DNA from: Candidatus Lachnoclostridium avicola
GTDB lineage: Bacteria > Bacillota > Clostridia > Lachnospirales > Lachnospiraceae
Length of the DNA: 64,000 nucleotides
Assembly (NCBI GenBank): GCA_019114465.1
Contig: DXFM01000052.1
Location: 1-64,000 of the forward strand
Reading direction: 5' to 3'
Each line of letters opens with the position of its first letter. The stretch's first letter is position 1. The position numbers were made by a program, and so were the translations under genes. Under the pieces are notes generated by a model. The model did not search any database, was not told where the DNA came from, and saw nothing but the letters and a program-made list of their open reading frames with translations. This document shows, in pieces, positions 42,441 to 51,975 of the stretch.

Positions 42441-43347
42441 GCAGCAGGCAGGATAGTCCTCCATGGATCACTTTCCACAGTACATAATGCCGGATAGACA
42501 GTCCGGCATTTTTTTTCGCGTTTTCCCGGGGCAGCTCCAGCACGCTTTTGGTCTGAAAGACGCCGGAGAGGCCGCCGAAGGAGGCGCAGAAGGCCAGGGC
42601 CCCTGCCAGGGCGGGGCCTGTCAGGGAGAGCTTTATGGCGTGGACGCCGGTGGTGATCTCTGTCACTCCCAGCAGGCAGGCATTCCACGGTGCCGGGAGA
42701 GGAGAAAGGCGGCGGATGTAGGCCGCCAGAATGGAAAACGCCAGGATGTAGCCGCCGATGCGCACCATGGACTCCAGACAGCCCATGAAGTCCCGGTCAA
42801 AGGAGAAACCGCCGACGGAGGAGGGCTGACGGCACTCCTGCGGGGAAGGTTCCGGCCCGGAGCCGTAGGCCGCGGCGGACAGGAAGGCCAGGGGGAGGAT
42901 GGGAAGATAGATGGCTGCCAGAAACAGGGGAGCGGGGCAGACATCCTCCATGCCGGCCATCACGTATCCCAGCAGGAACATGGGGCTGGGGTGGTTGCTG
43001 AAGGCCAGAAGACGGCGGGCTTCACCTTCTGAGATCATTCCCCCGGCCAGAAAATCGGCGCAGGTTTTCGCTCCCATGGGGTAACCGCAGAGAAGGCCGG
43101 CGAGAAATACGTAGCAGCCTGCGGGGGAAAGTCCCAGAATCCGGGAGAGGAAGGGCTTAAACGGGGCGGTGAGCAGGGGAATCCCGCCGGAGGATACCAC
43201 GGCGGTGGAGCAGAGCATAAAGGGAAGAAGGGTGGGGAGGACGACGCAGGCCCACAGGTTCAGGCCGTCCTTCGCCCCCTCCAGGGAGATGGATGGCTGC
43301 CACAGCAGAAGAAGGAGAGCTGCCACAGGAAACACGGATTTTTTCAT
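42385..43347 (-). CDS. ylbJ: YlbJ-like sporulation integral membrane protein
   Basis: A 320-residue polytopic protein (about eight helices) of the nucleoside-recognition/YlbJ family, needed for spore envelope in Bacillus. Motifs include GLLCGYPMGAKTCADFLAGG and FSNHPSPMFLLGYV. A close neighbour of coaD in many genomes, here convergent. The C-terminus (about 265-320) is encoded opposite the end of the coiled-coil gene and its terminator. The RBS upstream of ATG 43347 is poor, so the start is less certain. Confidence 0.85.
   Translation of the reverse strand: MKKSVFPVAALLLLLWQPSISLEGAKDGLNLWACVVLPTLLPFMLCSTAVVSSGGIPLLTAPFKPFLSRILGLSPAGCYVFLAGLLCGYPMGAKTCADFLAGGMISEGEARRLLAFSNHPSPMFLLGYVMAGMEDVCPAPLFLAAIYLPILPLAFLSAAAYGSGPEPSPQECRQPSSVGGFSFDRDFMGCLESMVRIGGYILAFSILAAYIRRLSPLPAPWNACLLGVTEITTGVHAIKLSLTGPALAGALAFCASFGGLSGVFQTKSVLELPRENAKKNAGLSIRHYVLWKVIHGGLSCLLLTVLLLLLPAPGAAPRLR
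42486..42516 (+). terminator. Terminator of the coiled-coil gene, lying inside ylbJ
   Basis: AATGCCGGA (42486-42494) pairs with TCCGGCATT (42502-42510) followed by T8. The region is also codons of the convergent ylbJ gene, where it encodes KKNAGLSIRH. Confidence 0.85.
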
Positions 43348-43398
43348 GGCTACCGGAATAGAGTTTATTTGTAAATTATATGAAGGGGGCCATGATCT

Positions 43399-44205
43399 AT
43401 GATTCTCATTTTCCTGCTCCTGCTGGCGGCGTTTCAGGCATCCATGGTGGATTACCTGTACAACAATCCCACCTACTATCAGCTGGACAGCCTGACCTGG
43501 GAGACGGAGGCCTTCCGGGCTATGGAGCTGGGAGAGCTGGTCTGCGGGGAGGATGAGCTGGATCTGGATGCGCTCACCGCTCTGATGGTGGAGAACAGCT
43601 ATGATCTGAGAAACATTGACAGCTTAAGCTGTGACAGCCGGAGGCTGAAGGCGGCGAAACCGGCGGAATATGAAAAGCTGAAGGACGCCTATGAGATGAT
43701 TTTTGGGGATCTGGAGTATTTTCCCATACCGATCAACCAGGCAGCCGGCGCGCCGGACATCTCCTATGAAGACAGCTGGGGAGACGGGAGAACCTACGGA
43801 GGAGACCGGAGACATGAGGGCTGCGACGTGATGGGGGATGGGATGCCCCGGGGGTTCTACCCGGTGGTGAGCATGAGCGGAGGAACGGTGGAGAAGGTGG
43901 GCTGGCTGGAACAGGGAGGCTGGCGCATCGGCGTCCGCTCCCGCTCCGGCGCCTATCTCTACTATGCCCATCTGTACAGCTACAGCCGGGACTGGAAGGA
44001 GGGGGACGAGGTCCGCCCTGGGGAGCTGCTGGGATTTATGGGAGACAGCGGCTACGGGGCGCAGGAAGGGACGGTGGGAAACTTCCCGGTCCACCTCCAT
44101 GTGGGCATTTACCTGAAGACAGATAATTATGAGGAGCTGAGCGTCAACCCCTACTGGGTGCTCCGGTATCTGGAGAAGAGAAGGCTGAAAGCCAACTTCA
44201 CCTGA
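43399..44205 (+). CDS. M23-family metallopeptidase-like (LytM domain) protein
   Basis: A 268-residue protein with a short N-terminal hydrophobic segment (MILIFLLLLAAFQASMV) that could be a signal anchor, a middle helical region (about 25-115), and a LytM-like domain (about 120-250). Zinc-ligand motifs are HEGCDVM (HxxxD-type) and HLHVGIY (HxH). M23 enzymes cleave peptidoglycan cross-bridges, but in spore-formers similar LytM proteins serve sporulation (SpoIIQ). Divergent from ylbJ. Active versus structural role is open because both ligand motifs are intact. Confidence 0.85.
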   Translation: MILIFLLLLAAFQASMVDYLYNNPTYYQLDSLTWETEAFRAMELGELVCGEDELDLDALTALMVENSYDLRNIDSLSCDSRRLKAAKPAEYEKLKDAYEMIFGDLEYFPIPINQAAGAPDISYEDSWGDGRTYGGDRRHEGCDVMGDGMPRGFYPVVSMSGGTVEKVGWLEQGGWRIGVRSRSGAYLYYAHLYSYSRDWKEGDEVRPGELLGFMGDSGYGAQEGTVGNFPVHLHVGIYLKTDNYEELSVNPYWVLRYLEKRRLKANFT

Positions 44206-44272
44206 AATACCGGGTATTCATGCCGGAAAAAATATGCTAGAATAGGTAAAAACAGAACAGAAGGAGAAAGAA

Positions 44273-45706
44273 ATGACAAAGGAAGGACTGCCCTCCGGAT
44301 TTTTGGAGGGGATGAAAGGGCTGCTGGGGGAGGAGTATCCCGCCTATGAGAAGAGCCTGGAGGAGCCGGGATACGCGGGAATCCGCGTCAACACCTGGAA
44401 GCTGACGGCCGGGGAGTGGGACCGGATCTCCCCCTTTTCCCAGGAGCCGGTGCCCTGGGCGGGCAACGGCCGGTATATCAGCCGGGAGGAACGCCCGGCC
44501 AGGGATCCCTTTTACTATGCTGGTCTCTACTATATTCAGGAGCCCAGCGCCATGACGCCGGCGGCGGTTCTTCCTGTGGAGCCGGGAGACCGGGTGCTGG
44601 ATCTGTGCGCCGCTCCGGGAGGAAAGAGCACGGAGCTGGGGGCCAGGCTGCGGGGAAGGGGATTTCTCCTGGCAAACGACATCAGCATCTCCAGGGCGAA
44701 GGCTCTTCTGAAAAATCTGGAACTCTTCGGTATTCCCAATTTCTGCGTCACGGCGGAGACACCGGAAAAACTGGCCGCGAAGATGCCGGAATATTTTGAC
44801 AAGATCCTGGTGGATGCCCCCTGTTCCGGGGAGGGAATGTTCCGCAGGGATGAGGGAATGGTAAAGGACTGGGAGATGCGGGGGCCGGACTACTATGCTC
44901 CCATCCAGCGGGAGATCCTGGGACAGGCCGCGGATCTTCTTCGCCCCGGCGGCGTGATGGTGTATTCCACCTGTACCTTCTCCAGAATGGAGGATGAAGG
45001 GGCAGTGGAGGACCTGCTGCGGGAGCGCCAGGATCTGGAGCTGGTTCCCATCCCTCTGTTTCCGGGAGCCGTGGGAGGCTTCGGCCTGACAGGCTGTCTC
45101 AGGCTCTTTCCCCACCGGGTCCATGGAGAAGGCCATTTTGTGGCCATGATCCGGAAAAAAGAGGGAAATGGGAAGGGGGAGCGCTTCCGGAAGAGCAGGA
45201 GCGGCCCCGCCGGTTCCCGTCTGAAACTGGAGCCGGCATCGGAACAGCTTTTGGATGGAGTGCTCTCCGCTCTGGGGGCTGCCGCGGGAGATCCGGGCAG
45301 AGACGGTCTGGCAGATCAGAAACGGCGGCTGTATGAGAAGGAAGGCTGTCTCTATCTGCTGCCGGAAGGTTTTCCGGAGGGGATGGGGCTTCGATTTCTG
45401 CGCACCGGCCTTCTTCTGGGAGAGGTGAAAAGGGGGCGGCTGGAGCCGTCCCAGGCTCTGGCCATGGCTCTTTCCTGGAAGGAAGCCGCCGGGCAGTCCC
45501 GGGGCGCCTTTCAGATGCTGAATCTGGACCGGGAGGATGACCGGGTGCTGCGGTATTTAAAGGGAGAAACCCTGGCACTGACAGACGGGGAGCCGGACGG
45601 AAAAGGCTGGGTGCTGGTGGGAGTCTGCGGCTTCCCCCTGGGATGGGCCAGAGGAAACGGACGAACGCTGAAGAACAAATATTACCCCGGCTGGCGCTGG
45701 CAGTAG
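44273..45706 (+). CDS. RsmB/RsmF-family rRNA (cytosine-C5)-methyltransferase with PUA-like tail
   Basis: A 477-residue NOL1/NOP2/sun-type 5-methylcytosine RNA methyltransferase. The catalytic domain (about 90-300) has the SAM motif VLDLCAAPGGKSTELGARL, the catalytic DAPCSGEGMFRRD and the release Cys STCTFSRMED. The C-terminal half (about 370-477) resembles the RsmF C-terminal PUA-like domain (LPEGFPEG). Likely target is a cytosine of 16S rRNA, as for RsmF (C1407), not provable here. AGAAGGAG precedes ATG 44273. Confidence 0.92.
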   Translation: MTKEGLPSGFLEGMKGLLGEEYPAYEKSLEEPGYAGIRVNTWKLTAGEWDRISPFSQEPVPWAGNGRYISREERPARDPFYYAGLYYIQEPSAMTPAAVLPVEPGDRVLDLCAAPGGKSTELGARLRGRGFLLANDISISRAKALLKNLELFGIPNFCVTAETPEKLAAKMPEYFDKILVDAPCSGEGMFRRDEGMVKDWEMRGPDYYAPIQREILGQAADLLRPGGVMVYSTCTFSRMEDEGAVEDLLRERQDLELVPIPLFPGAVGGFGLTGCLRLFPHRVHGEGHFVAMIRKKEGNGKGERFRKSRSGPAGSRLKLEPASEQLLDGVLSALGAAAGDPGRDGLADQKRRLYEKEGCLYLLPEGFPEGMGLRFLRTGLLLGEVKRGRLEPSQALAMALSWKEAAGQSRGAFQMLNLDREDDRVLRYLKGETLALTDGEPDGKGWVLVGVCGFPLGWARGNGRTLKNKYYPGWRWQ

Positions 45707-45721
45707 GGAAAGGAGATTCAT

Positions 45722-46435
45722 ATGACAGAAAAGCCCATACGGCTGGACCGTTTTCTGACGGAGATGACCGGGTTTACCAGGACCCAGGCGAAAGAGGCTG
45801 CCAAAAAAGGGCGGGTTGCCGTGGACGGTGTCGTTGTCAGGAAGACGGACGGAAAGATTGTGCCGGGAATCCAGAAAGTGACGGTGGACGGGAGAGAGAT
45901 CACCTATCAGGCGGCGGAGTACTATATGTTAAATAAACCGGCGGGGACGGTCTCCGCCACGGAGGACGGCCGCTACCCCACGGTGGTCAGCCTGATTGAG
46001 GAGAGAAAGCGAAAGGATCTCTTTCCGGTGGGGCGTCTGGATCTGGACACGGAGGGACTGCTTCTCATTACCAACGACGGAGATCTGGCCCACCGCCTTC
46101 TCTCCCCGAAACGACACGTGGACAAGATCTATTTTGTCCGCTACAGCGGCGATCTTCCCCGGGACAGCGTCCGCCGGTTCGGGGAAGGACTGGTGCTGGA
46201 GGACGGGACCAGGACCATGCCGGCAGAGTTTGAGCCCCTTGCCGGCGGAGAAGCTCTTCTTACCCTGAGGGAGGGAAAATTCCATCAGGTGAAGCGGATG
46301 ATGGAGGCTGTGGGATGCCGGGTGACCTATCTGAAACGGCTTTCCATGGGCAGTCTGAAGCTGGATGAAAGCCTGGAGCCGGGGCAGTACCGGCCATTGA
46401 CACAGCAGGAACTGGAGGAACTGAGACAGATATGA
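45722..46435 (+). CDS. RsuA-family 16S rRNA pseudouridine synthase
   Basis: A 237-residue protein with an N-terminal S4 RNA-binding domain (about 1-60, IRLDRFLTEMTGFTRTQA) and a pseudouridine synthase domain (about 65-230) with the catalytic Asp in PVGRLDLDTEGLLLITND. A length of 237 and the YMLNKPAGTVSAT motif point to RsuA/RluB/E/F-type rather than RluA-type. It overlaps the HAD gene start by 4 bp and is probably coupled to it. Confidence 0.93.
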   Translation: MTEKPIRLDRFLTEMTGFTRTQAKEAAKKGRVAVDGVVVRKTDGKIVPGIQKVTVDGREITYQAAEYYMLNKPAGTVSATEDGRYPTVVSLIEERKRKDLFPVGRLDLDTEGLLLITNDGDLAHRLLSPKRHVDKIYFVRYSGDLPRDSVRRFGEGLVLEDGTRTMPAEFEPLAGGEALLTLREGKFHQVKRMMEAVGCRVTYLKRLSMGSLKLDESLEPGQYRPLTQQELEELRQI

Positions 46436-47130
46436 GGACAATGGAGAAACTGAGACATAAAAAAGCATTTCTGTTTGATCTGGACGGCACCCTGGTGGAT
46501 TCCATGTGGATGTGGAAGGCCATTGATATTGAATACCTGGGCCGTTTCGGCGTGAAGTGTCCGGAGGATCTGCAGAGGACGGTGGAGGGCATGAGTTTTA
46601 CGGAGACGGCTGTCTATTTTAAGGAGCGCTTCGGGCTGGACCGCTCAGTGGAGGCCATCAAGGCGGACTGGGTGGACATGTCCCTGGAAAAGTACAAAAA
46701 GGAAGTGCCTTTAAAAGAGGGAGCCAGACAGTTCCTGGACTGGGCCCGTTCCAGAGGCGTCCGCATGGGAATCGCCACCAGCAACGGCCGGGCCATGGTG
46801 GACGCAGTGCTGGACTCCTTATCCATCGGAGATTACTTTGACCAGGTGACCACCGCCTGCGAGGTGGCGGCGGGGAAACCGGCCCCGGATATCTATCTGA
46901 AGGTGGCTTCCGATCTGGGGGTAGGACCGGCAGACTGCGCCGTATTTGAGGATGTGCCCGCCGGGATTCAGGCGGGAAAAGCGGCGGGAATGTTTGTGGT
47001 GGCCGTGGACGATCCCGCCTCCGCCCATATGGACGGAGAGAAGCGGCGGCTGGCGGACTGCCACATTCACAGCTTTTCCGACCTGGTGCGCCAGGAAAAA
47101 GATTTAGAGAGAAGAGGAGTGGATTCATGA
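46432..47130 (+). CDS. HAD-superfamily phosphatase/phosphoglucomutase-like hydrolase
   Basis: A 232-residue HAD protein with nucleophile motif FLFDLDGTLVDS, a helical cap (about 25-90), Ser/Thr and Lys motifs (IATSNGRAM; AAGKPAPD) and the metal acidic pair in VFEDVPAGIQAG. It resembles beta-phosphoglucomutase/phosphatase proteins; the substrate is unknown. ATG 46432 overlaps the RsuA gene stop (ATGA); MEKLRHK at 46441 is an alternative start. It overlaps the YgiQ gene by 4 bp. Confidence 0.85.
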   Translation: MRTMEKLRHKKAFLFDLDGTLVDSMWMWKAIDIEYLGRFGVKCPEDLQRTVEGMSFTETAVYFKERFGLDRSVEAIKADWVDMSLEKYKKEVPLKEGARQFLDWARSRGVRMGIATSNGRAMVDAVLDSLSIGDYFDQVTTACEVAAGKPAPDIYLKVASDLGVGPADCAVFEDVPAGIQAGKAAGMFVVAVDDPASAHMDGEKRRLADCHIHSFSDLVRQEKDLERRGVDS

Positions 47131-49031
47131 TACACGATTATCTGCCGGTGAGCCGGGAGGATATGGAGAAAAGAGGCTGGGATCAGTGTGACTTTGTCTA
47201 TGTGAGCGGAGATGCCTACGTGGACCACCCATCCTTCGGCGCGGCCATCATCAGCCGCCTGCTGGAGTCCAGGGGATACCGGGTGGGGATCATCGCCCAG
47301 CCGGACTGGAAGGACCCGGGAAGCATCGACGTTCTCGGCCGGCCCCGCCTGGGCTTTCTGGTGTCCGGCGGCAACATGGACTCCATGGTCAACCACTATT
47401 CCGTATCCAAAAAGAGAAGAAGTCAGGACGCCTACACCCCCGGCGGCGTCATGGGAAAAAGGCCGGATTATGCTACGGTGGTCTACGGCAATCTGATCCG
47501 CCGCACTTATCCGGACGTGCCGGTGATCATCGGGGGAATTGAGGCCAGTCTCCGCCGCCTGGGCCATTACGACTACTGGTCCAACAAGGTAAAGCGGTCC
47601 ATCCTCCTGGACTCCCAGGCGGATCTGATCTCCTACGGCATGGGAGAACATTCCATCGTGGAGATCGCCGACGCCTTAAACGCAGGCATCGACGTGAAGG
47701 ACATCACCTTCATTGACGGGACTGTCTACAAGACGAAATCCCTGGAGAGCGTCTACGACTATGAGATGCTTCCCGCCTTCGAGGAGATCCGCCGGGACAA
47801 GCGCCGCTACGCGGAGAGCTTTTACGTTCAGTATTCCAACACCGATCCCTTTTCCGGAAAGCGTCTGGTGGAGCCCTATGAGCGGGGATATGTGGTGCAG
47901 AATCCCCCGGCGAAGCCTCTGACCATGGAGGAGATGGATGAGGTGTACGCCCTCCCCTATATGAGGAACTACCATCCTTCCTACGAGGAGGCGGGCGGGA
48001 TCCCTGCCATCCGGGAGGTGAAATTCAGCCTGATCAGCAACCGGGGCTGTTTCGGGGCCTGCAGTTTCTGCGCCCTCACCTTCCACCAGGGCAGGATCAT
48101 CCAGGCGAGAAGCCACGAATCTCTGGTGGAGGAGGCGAAGCTTCTGACGGAGGAGCCGGACTTTAAGGGCTATATCCACGACGTTGGCGGCCCCACCGCC
48201 AATTTCCGTTTCCCGGCCTGCGAGAAGCAGATGACAAAGGGGGCCTGTCCCCATAAGCAGTGTCTCTATCCGAAACCCTGCAGAAATCTGAACGCCGACC
48301 ACACAGACTACGTGATCCTGTTAAAAAAACTGCGGGAGCTGCCGAAGGTGAAAAAGGTATTTATCCGGTCCGGAATCCGGTTCGACTATCTGCTGGCAGA
48401 CAAGAGCCGTCAGTTTTTGAGAGAGCTGTGCCAGTACCATGTGAGCGGGCAGCTGAAGGTGGCGCCGGAGCACGTGGCTGACGCCGTTCTGTCAAAGATG
48501 GGCAAGCCGGAAAACCGGGTGTACCGCCAGTTTGTGGACGAGTACAACCGGATGAACGAGAAGCTGGGACTGAAGCAGTATCTGGTTCCCTATCTCATGT
48601 CCTCCCATCCCGGTTCCACCTTAAAGGAGGCCATTGAGCTGGCGGAGTACCTCCGGGATCTGGGCTATATGCCGGAGCAGGTGCAGGATTTTTATCCCAC
48701 CCCATCCACCATTTCCACCTGTATGTACTACACAGGCCTGGATCCCAGGACCATGGAACCGGTGTACGTGCCCACCAATCCCCATGAGAAGGCCATGCAG
48801 CGCGCCCTGATCCAGTACCGGAACCCGAAAAATTACGATCTGGTCCGGGAAGCTCTTCACCGGGCGGGACGGACGGACCTGATCGGCTACGGAAAAGAGT
48901 GCCTGATCCGTCCGAGAAAACCGGAGGAGAAGCCGGGGCAGAGAGCGGGGCAGCAAAAAGGTTCCCGGCCGTCCGGGCCCCGTCCAAAGAAAAAGACGAT
49001 CCGTAACGTACACAAGAAGGTAAAAAAGTAA
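47127..49031 (+). CDS. ygiQ: YgiQ-family radical SAM protein
   Basis: A 634-residue protein of the YgiQ/UPF0313 family. The central radical-SAM domain (about 290-500) has GCFGACSFCALTFHQGR with the CxxxCxxC cluster. The N-terminal (YVSGDAYVDHPSFG) and C-terminal extensions (about 500-634) are characteristic of the family. The biochemical role of the family is not settled. The last 40 residues are basic and low-complexity (KKKTIRNVHKKVKK). It overlaps the HAD gene by 4 bp. Confidence 0.92.
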   Translation: MIHDYLPVSREDMEKRGWDQCDFVYVSGDAYVDHPSFGAAIISRLLESRGYRVGIIAQPDWKDPGSIDVLGRPRLGFLVSGGNMDSMVNHYSVSKKRRSQDAYTPGGVMGKRPDYATVVYGNLIRRTYPDVPVIIGGIEASLRRLGHYDYWSNKVKRSILLDSQADLISYGMGEHSIVEIADALNAGIDVKDITFIDGTVYKTKSLESVYDYEMLPAFEEIRRDKRRYAESFYVQYSNTDPFSGKRLVEPYERGYVVQNPPAKPLTMEEMDEVYALPYMRNYHPSYEEAGGIPAIREVKFSLISNRGCFGACSFCALTFHQGRIIQARSHESLVEEAKLLTEEPDFKGYIHDVGGPTANFRFPACEKQMTKGACPHKQCLYPKPCRNLNADHTDYVILLKKLRELPKVKKVFIRSGIRFDYLLADKSRQFLRELCQYHVSGQLKVAPEHVADAVLSKMGKPENRVYRQFVDEYNRMNEKLGLKQYLVPYLMSSHPGSTLKEAIELAEYLRDLGYMPEQVQDFYPTPSTISTCMYYTGLDPRTMEPVYVPTNPHEKAMQRALIQYRNPKNYDLVREALHRAGRTDLIGYGKECLIRPRKPEEKPGQRAGQQKGSRPSGPRPKKKTIRNVHKKVKK

Positions 49032-49047
49032 AGGAGTGTCTTGAAAT

Positions 49048-49806
49048 ATGAAAATAGCAGTGGTAACGGGAGCTTCCTCCGGCCTGGGCCGGGAGATGGC
49101 CAGGCAGCTGGGAGACCGGTTTGGAGCCTTAAAGGAGATCTGGATCATCGCCAGAAGGGAGGAGAGGCTGAAAGCACTGGCCGAAGAGATGACAGTTCCG
49201 GTGCGGATTCTTCCCCTGGATCTGACAGAGAAATCTTCCCTTGAGATTCTGGAGAGTGAACTGCGCAAAGAAAAACCGGAGGTGGTATTTCTGGTAAATG
49301 CCTCCGGCTACGGAAAGATCGGGCCGGTGGAGCAGCTCAGCCTGGAGGAGGAGACGGGAATGGTGGCCTTGAACTGTCAGGCACTCTGCGCCGTCACCCG
49401 CCTGGTTCTCCCCTACATGGCCAAAAACGGAAGGATCATCCAGTTTGCCTCAGCGGCGGCATTCCTCCCCCAGCCGGGGTTTGCGGTCTACGCGGCCACA
49501 AAATCCTTTGTGCTGAGCTACAGCCGGGCGCTGAACAGCGAGTTAAAACCCCGGGGCATCTGCGTCACCGCCGTGTGCCCGGGACCGGTGAAGACAGAAT
49601 TTTTTGATATTGCGGAGACCACCGGCACCATCCCCCTTTACAAACGCCTTGTCATGGCAAGGCCGGAGAAGGTGGCGGCCCTGGCCCTGCGGGAGAGCAT
49701 GATGGGGAAGACGGTGTCGGTGTACGGGCCGCTGATGAAAGCGTTCTTTCTCCTGTCCAAGATTCTTCCCCACAGCCTGCTGCTTAGCATTATGGAACAT
49801 CTGTAA
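49048..49806 (+). CDS. Short-chain dehydrogenase/reductase
   Basis: A 252-residue SDR with cofactor motif TGASSGLGREMA (about 7-18), NASG, catalytic YAATKSFVLSY (Tyr and Lys), then the C-terminal substrate loop. NAD(P)H-dependent oxidoreductase; substrate unknown. The C-terminal part is hydrophobic (KAFFLLSKILPHSLLLS), suggesting membrane association or a lipid-like substrate. It lies in a run of unrelated conserved genes, so context does not help. Confidence 0.9.
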   Translation: MKIAVVTGASSGLGREMARQLGDRFGALKEIWIIARREERLKALAEEMTVPVRILPLDLTEKSSLEILESELRKEKPEVVFLVNASGYGKIGPVEQLSLEEETGMVALNCQALCAVTRLVLPYMAKNGRIIQFASAAAFLPQPGFAVYAATKSFVLSYSRALNSELKPRGICVTAVCPGPVKTEFFDIAETTGTIPLYKRLVMARPEKVAALALRESMMGKTVSVYGPLMKAFFLLSKILPHSLLLSIMEHL

Positions 49807-49821
49807 GGAGACATGAAGAAA

Positions 49822-50394
49822 ATGGGACACAGACGAAAAAAAGGAGAGTACGGGTACCGGGAATACCGCAGGAAAGTTCAGGTTGGGGAGGTGCTGTTCG
49901 GGGCGGTGATGATCCTGGTCCAGCTGGGAGCCAGGCAGTTTACAGACAGCCAGGCGGTAAAAAATGTGCTGACGGTCATGGCTATTCTGTCGGTTCTGCC
50001 CACTGCCAACGTGGCGTCCCCCCTGCTGGCGGCCTGGAGATATAAGACGCCGCCCCGGTCCTTTCTGGAGCGGGTTCAGGTCTACGAGAGCAAATTTCCG
50101 GTGCTCTACGACCTGATTCTCACCTCGAAGGAGGCGATCATGCCGGTGGACGCGGCGGCAGTCCATCCCACCGGAGTGTATCTCTACTGCACCTCCCGGA
50201 AGGTGGACGCAAAAAAGGCGGAGAAATTTTTAAACGACATGTTCGCCGCCCACCATCTGGATCCCCATGTGCGGATGATCCAGGAGGAGAAGGCGTTTTT
50301 CCAGAGGCTGGAGAGCTTAAAGCCGGTATCGGAATATGAGGATGACGGAAGTACGCAATATACGCTGGAACTGCTGAAGCAGCTTTCCATGTAG
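49822..50394 (+). CDS. Conserved hypothetical membrane-associated protein (about 190 residues)
   Basis: Unknown function. A basic N-terminus (MGHRRKKGEYGYREYRRK) leads to two hydrophobic segments (about 20-60) and then a soluble C-terminal domain (about 65-190), which contains LYCTSRKVDAKKAEKFLND. ATG 49822 is 11 bp from AAGGAG, whereas ATG 49813 is only 2 bp from it, so I prefer 49822, although both are in frame. It sits between the SDR gene and a RluA-family gene. Confidence 0.72.
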   Translation: MGHRRKKGEYGYREYRRKVQVGEVLFGAVMILVQLGARQFTDSQAVKNVLTVMAILSVLPTANVASPLLAAWRYKTPPRSFLERVQVYESKFPVLYDLILTSKEAIMPVDAAAVHPTGVYLYCTSRKVDAKKAEKFLNDMFAAHHLDPHVRMIQEEKAFFQRLESLKPVSEYEDDGSTQYTLELLKQLSM

Positions 50395-50417
50395 CGGACG
50401 GGAGAGGAGGAGAGAGA

Positions 50418-51386
50418 ATGAAACTACTGACAGTGACCGAAAGGGAGGCCGGCCAGAGACTGGACAAGATGCTGGCCAAATACCTGAACCTGGCGGGAAA
50501 AGGATTTATCTACAAGATGATCCGGAAAAAGAACATTACTCTGAACGGCAGACGGTGCGACGGCTCGGAAAAGCTGGAGGAGGGAGATCAGATCCGTCTC
50601 TTCCTCTCAGATGAGACCATCGGCCGGTTTTCCAGTGTGCCGGTTCAGCCGGTGAAAAAAACGTCCCTGGACGTGATCTATGAGGATGAAAACATTCTTC
50701 TGATCAATAAGCCCTGCGGCATGCTCTCCCAGAAGGCGGCGGAGTCGGATGTGTCTCTGGTGGAGTATATTACCGCTTATCTGCTGGAGACGGGGGCGAT
50801 GACGGAGGAAGATTTAAAGACCTTCCGCCCCTCCGTCTGCAACCGGCTGGACCGGAACACCAGCGGCATCGTCATCGCCGGCAAGACTCTGGGCGGGCTG
50901 CAGGCCATGGGGGCTGTGCTGAAGGACAGAAGCCTGCACAAGTACTATCAGTGCATCGTGAAGGGACGGGTGGAGACGCCCTGCCGGATCCGGGGCTATC
51001 TGCGGAAGAACCCGGCTGCAAATCAGGTTTCCGTGTTCAAAGATCCGGTGCCGGACAGCCAGGCCATTGAGACGGAGTACATTCCCCTCTCCGTGGGAAG
51101 CGCGTACACCAGGCTTCAGGTCACTCTGATCACCGGCCGCTCCCATCAGATCCGGGCCCATCTGGCCTCCATCGGCCGCCCCATTCTGGGAGATCCCAAG
51201 TACGGAGATCCGGCCCTGAACCGGGAGATCCGCCAGAAGTACGGAGTGTCCACCCAGCTGCTTCATTCCTGGAAGCTGGTGATGCCGGATGCGGTGCCGG
51301 AGCCCTGCGCCGGCCTGGCGGGCCGCTCCTTCACAGCGCCTCTGCCGAAGGATTTTGAGCGGGTAATGGCGGGGGAGAAGCTGTAA
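50418..51386 (+). CDS. RluA-family 23S rRNA/tRNA pseudouridine synthase
   Basis: A 322-residue pseudouridine synthase with an N-terminal S4 domain (about 12-75), the catalytic motif NRLDRNTSGIVIAGK with Asp, and HQIRAHLASIGRPILGDPKYG, typical of the RluA family. Several paralogues exist per genome, so the RNA target is not assigned. Its stop TAA shares one base with the recU start. Confidence 0.94.
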   Translation: MKLLTVTEREAGQRLDKMLAKYLNLAGKGFIYKMIRKKNITLNGRRCDGSEKLEEGDQIRLFLSDETIGRFSSVPVQPVKKTSLDVIYEDENILLINKPCGMLSQKAAESDVSLVEYITAYLLETGAMTEEDLKTFRPSVCNRLDRNTSGIVIAGKTLGGLQAMGAVLKDRSLHKYYQCIVKGRVETPCRIRGYLRKNPAANQVSVFKDPVPDSQAIETEYIPLSVGSAYTRLQVTLITGRSHQIRAHLASIGRPILGDPKYGDPALNREIRQKYGVSTQLLHSWKLVMPDAVPEPCAGLAGRSFTAPLPKDFERVMAGEKL

Positions 51387-51919
51387 TGGGTACCTGGAAT
51401 ACCAGGGGGCTGCGGGGGTCCACCCTGGAGGAGCTGATCAACCACACCAACGACAGTTACCGGGAAAAGCATCTGGCGCTGATTCAGAAGATCCCCACCC
51501 CCATCACCCCCATTGAGATCGACAAGAAAAACCGCCACATCACCCTGGCCTATTTCGGGCAGAAGAGCACGGTGGACTATATCGGAACGGTTCAGGGCAT
51601 TCCAGTGTGCTTTGACGCGAAGGAGTGCGCGGAGACCACCTTCCCCCTTCAGAACGTCCATCCCCATCAGATCGCGTTTATGAAGGAATTTGAAGCTCAG
51701 GGAGGCATCGCCTTCCTGATCATCTACTACACGAAGCTGGATGAGATTTATTACATGCCTTTTTCCCACATTTACCGGTTCTGGACCAGAATGGAAGAGG
51801 GGGGCAGAAAAAGCTTCACCTACGACGAGGTGGACAAGTCCTACCGCATCCGCTCCCACAGGGATATGCTGGTCCACTATCTGGAGGGAATTCAGAAAGA
51901 CTTGGACGAGCGAGATTAG
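51386..51919 (+). CDS. recU: RecU, Holliday junction resolvase
   Basis: A 177-residue RecU endonuclease, the Firmicute counterpart of RuvC for resolving recombination intermediates and chromosome segregation. The matching regions are [47 protein letters not shown] (metal Asp and Glu-containing) and [17 protein letters not shown]. The Bacillus protein has a roughly 30-residue N-terminal extension that is missing here, but the conserved catalytic core is present. It overlaps the RluA gene by 1 bp. Confidence 0.93.
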   Translation: MGTWNTRGLRGSTLEELINHTNDSYREKHLALIQKIPTPITPIEIDKKNRHITLAYFGQKSTVDYIGTVQGIPVCFDAKECAETTFPLQNVHPHQIAFMKEFEAQGGIAFLIIYYTKLDEIYYMPFSHIYRFWTRMEEGGRKSFTYDEVDKSYRIRSHRDMLVHYLEGIQKDLDERD

Positions 51920-51975
51920 AACAACAGATCCGGGCGGCCGGACGGCGGCCGAAACCGGAAGAAAGGAGCTGTGCC

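Noticed and set aside
43169-43402. Plus-strand frame of 77 codons upstream of the M23 gene
   Set aside because: It lies opposite ylbJ and has no RBS or known motif; likely a shadow.
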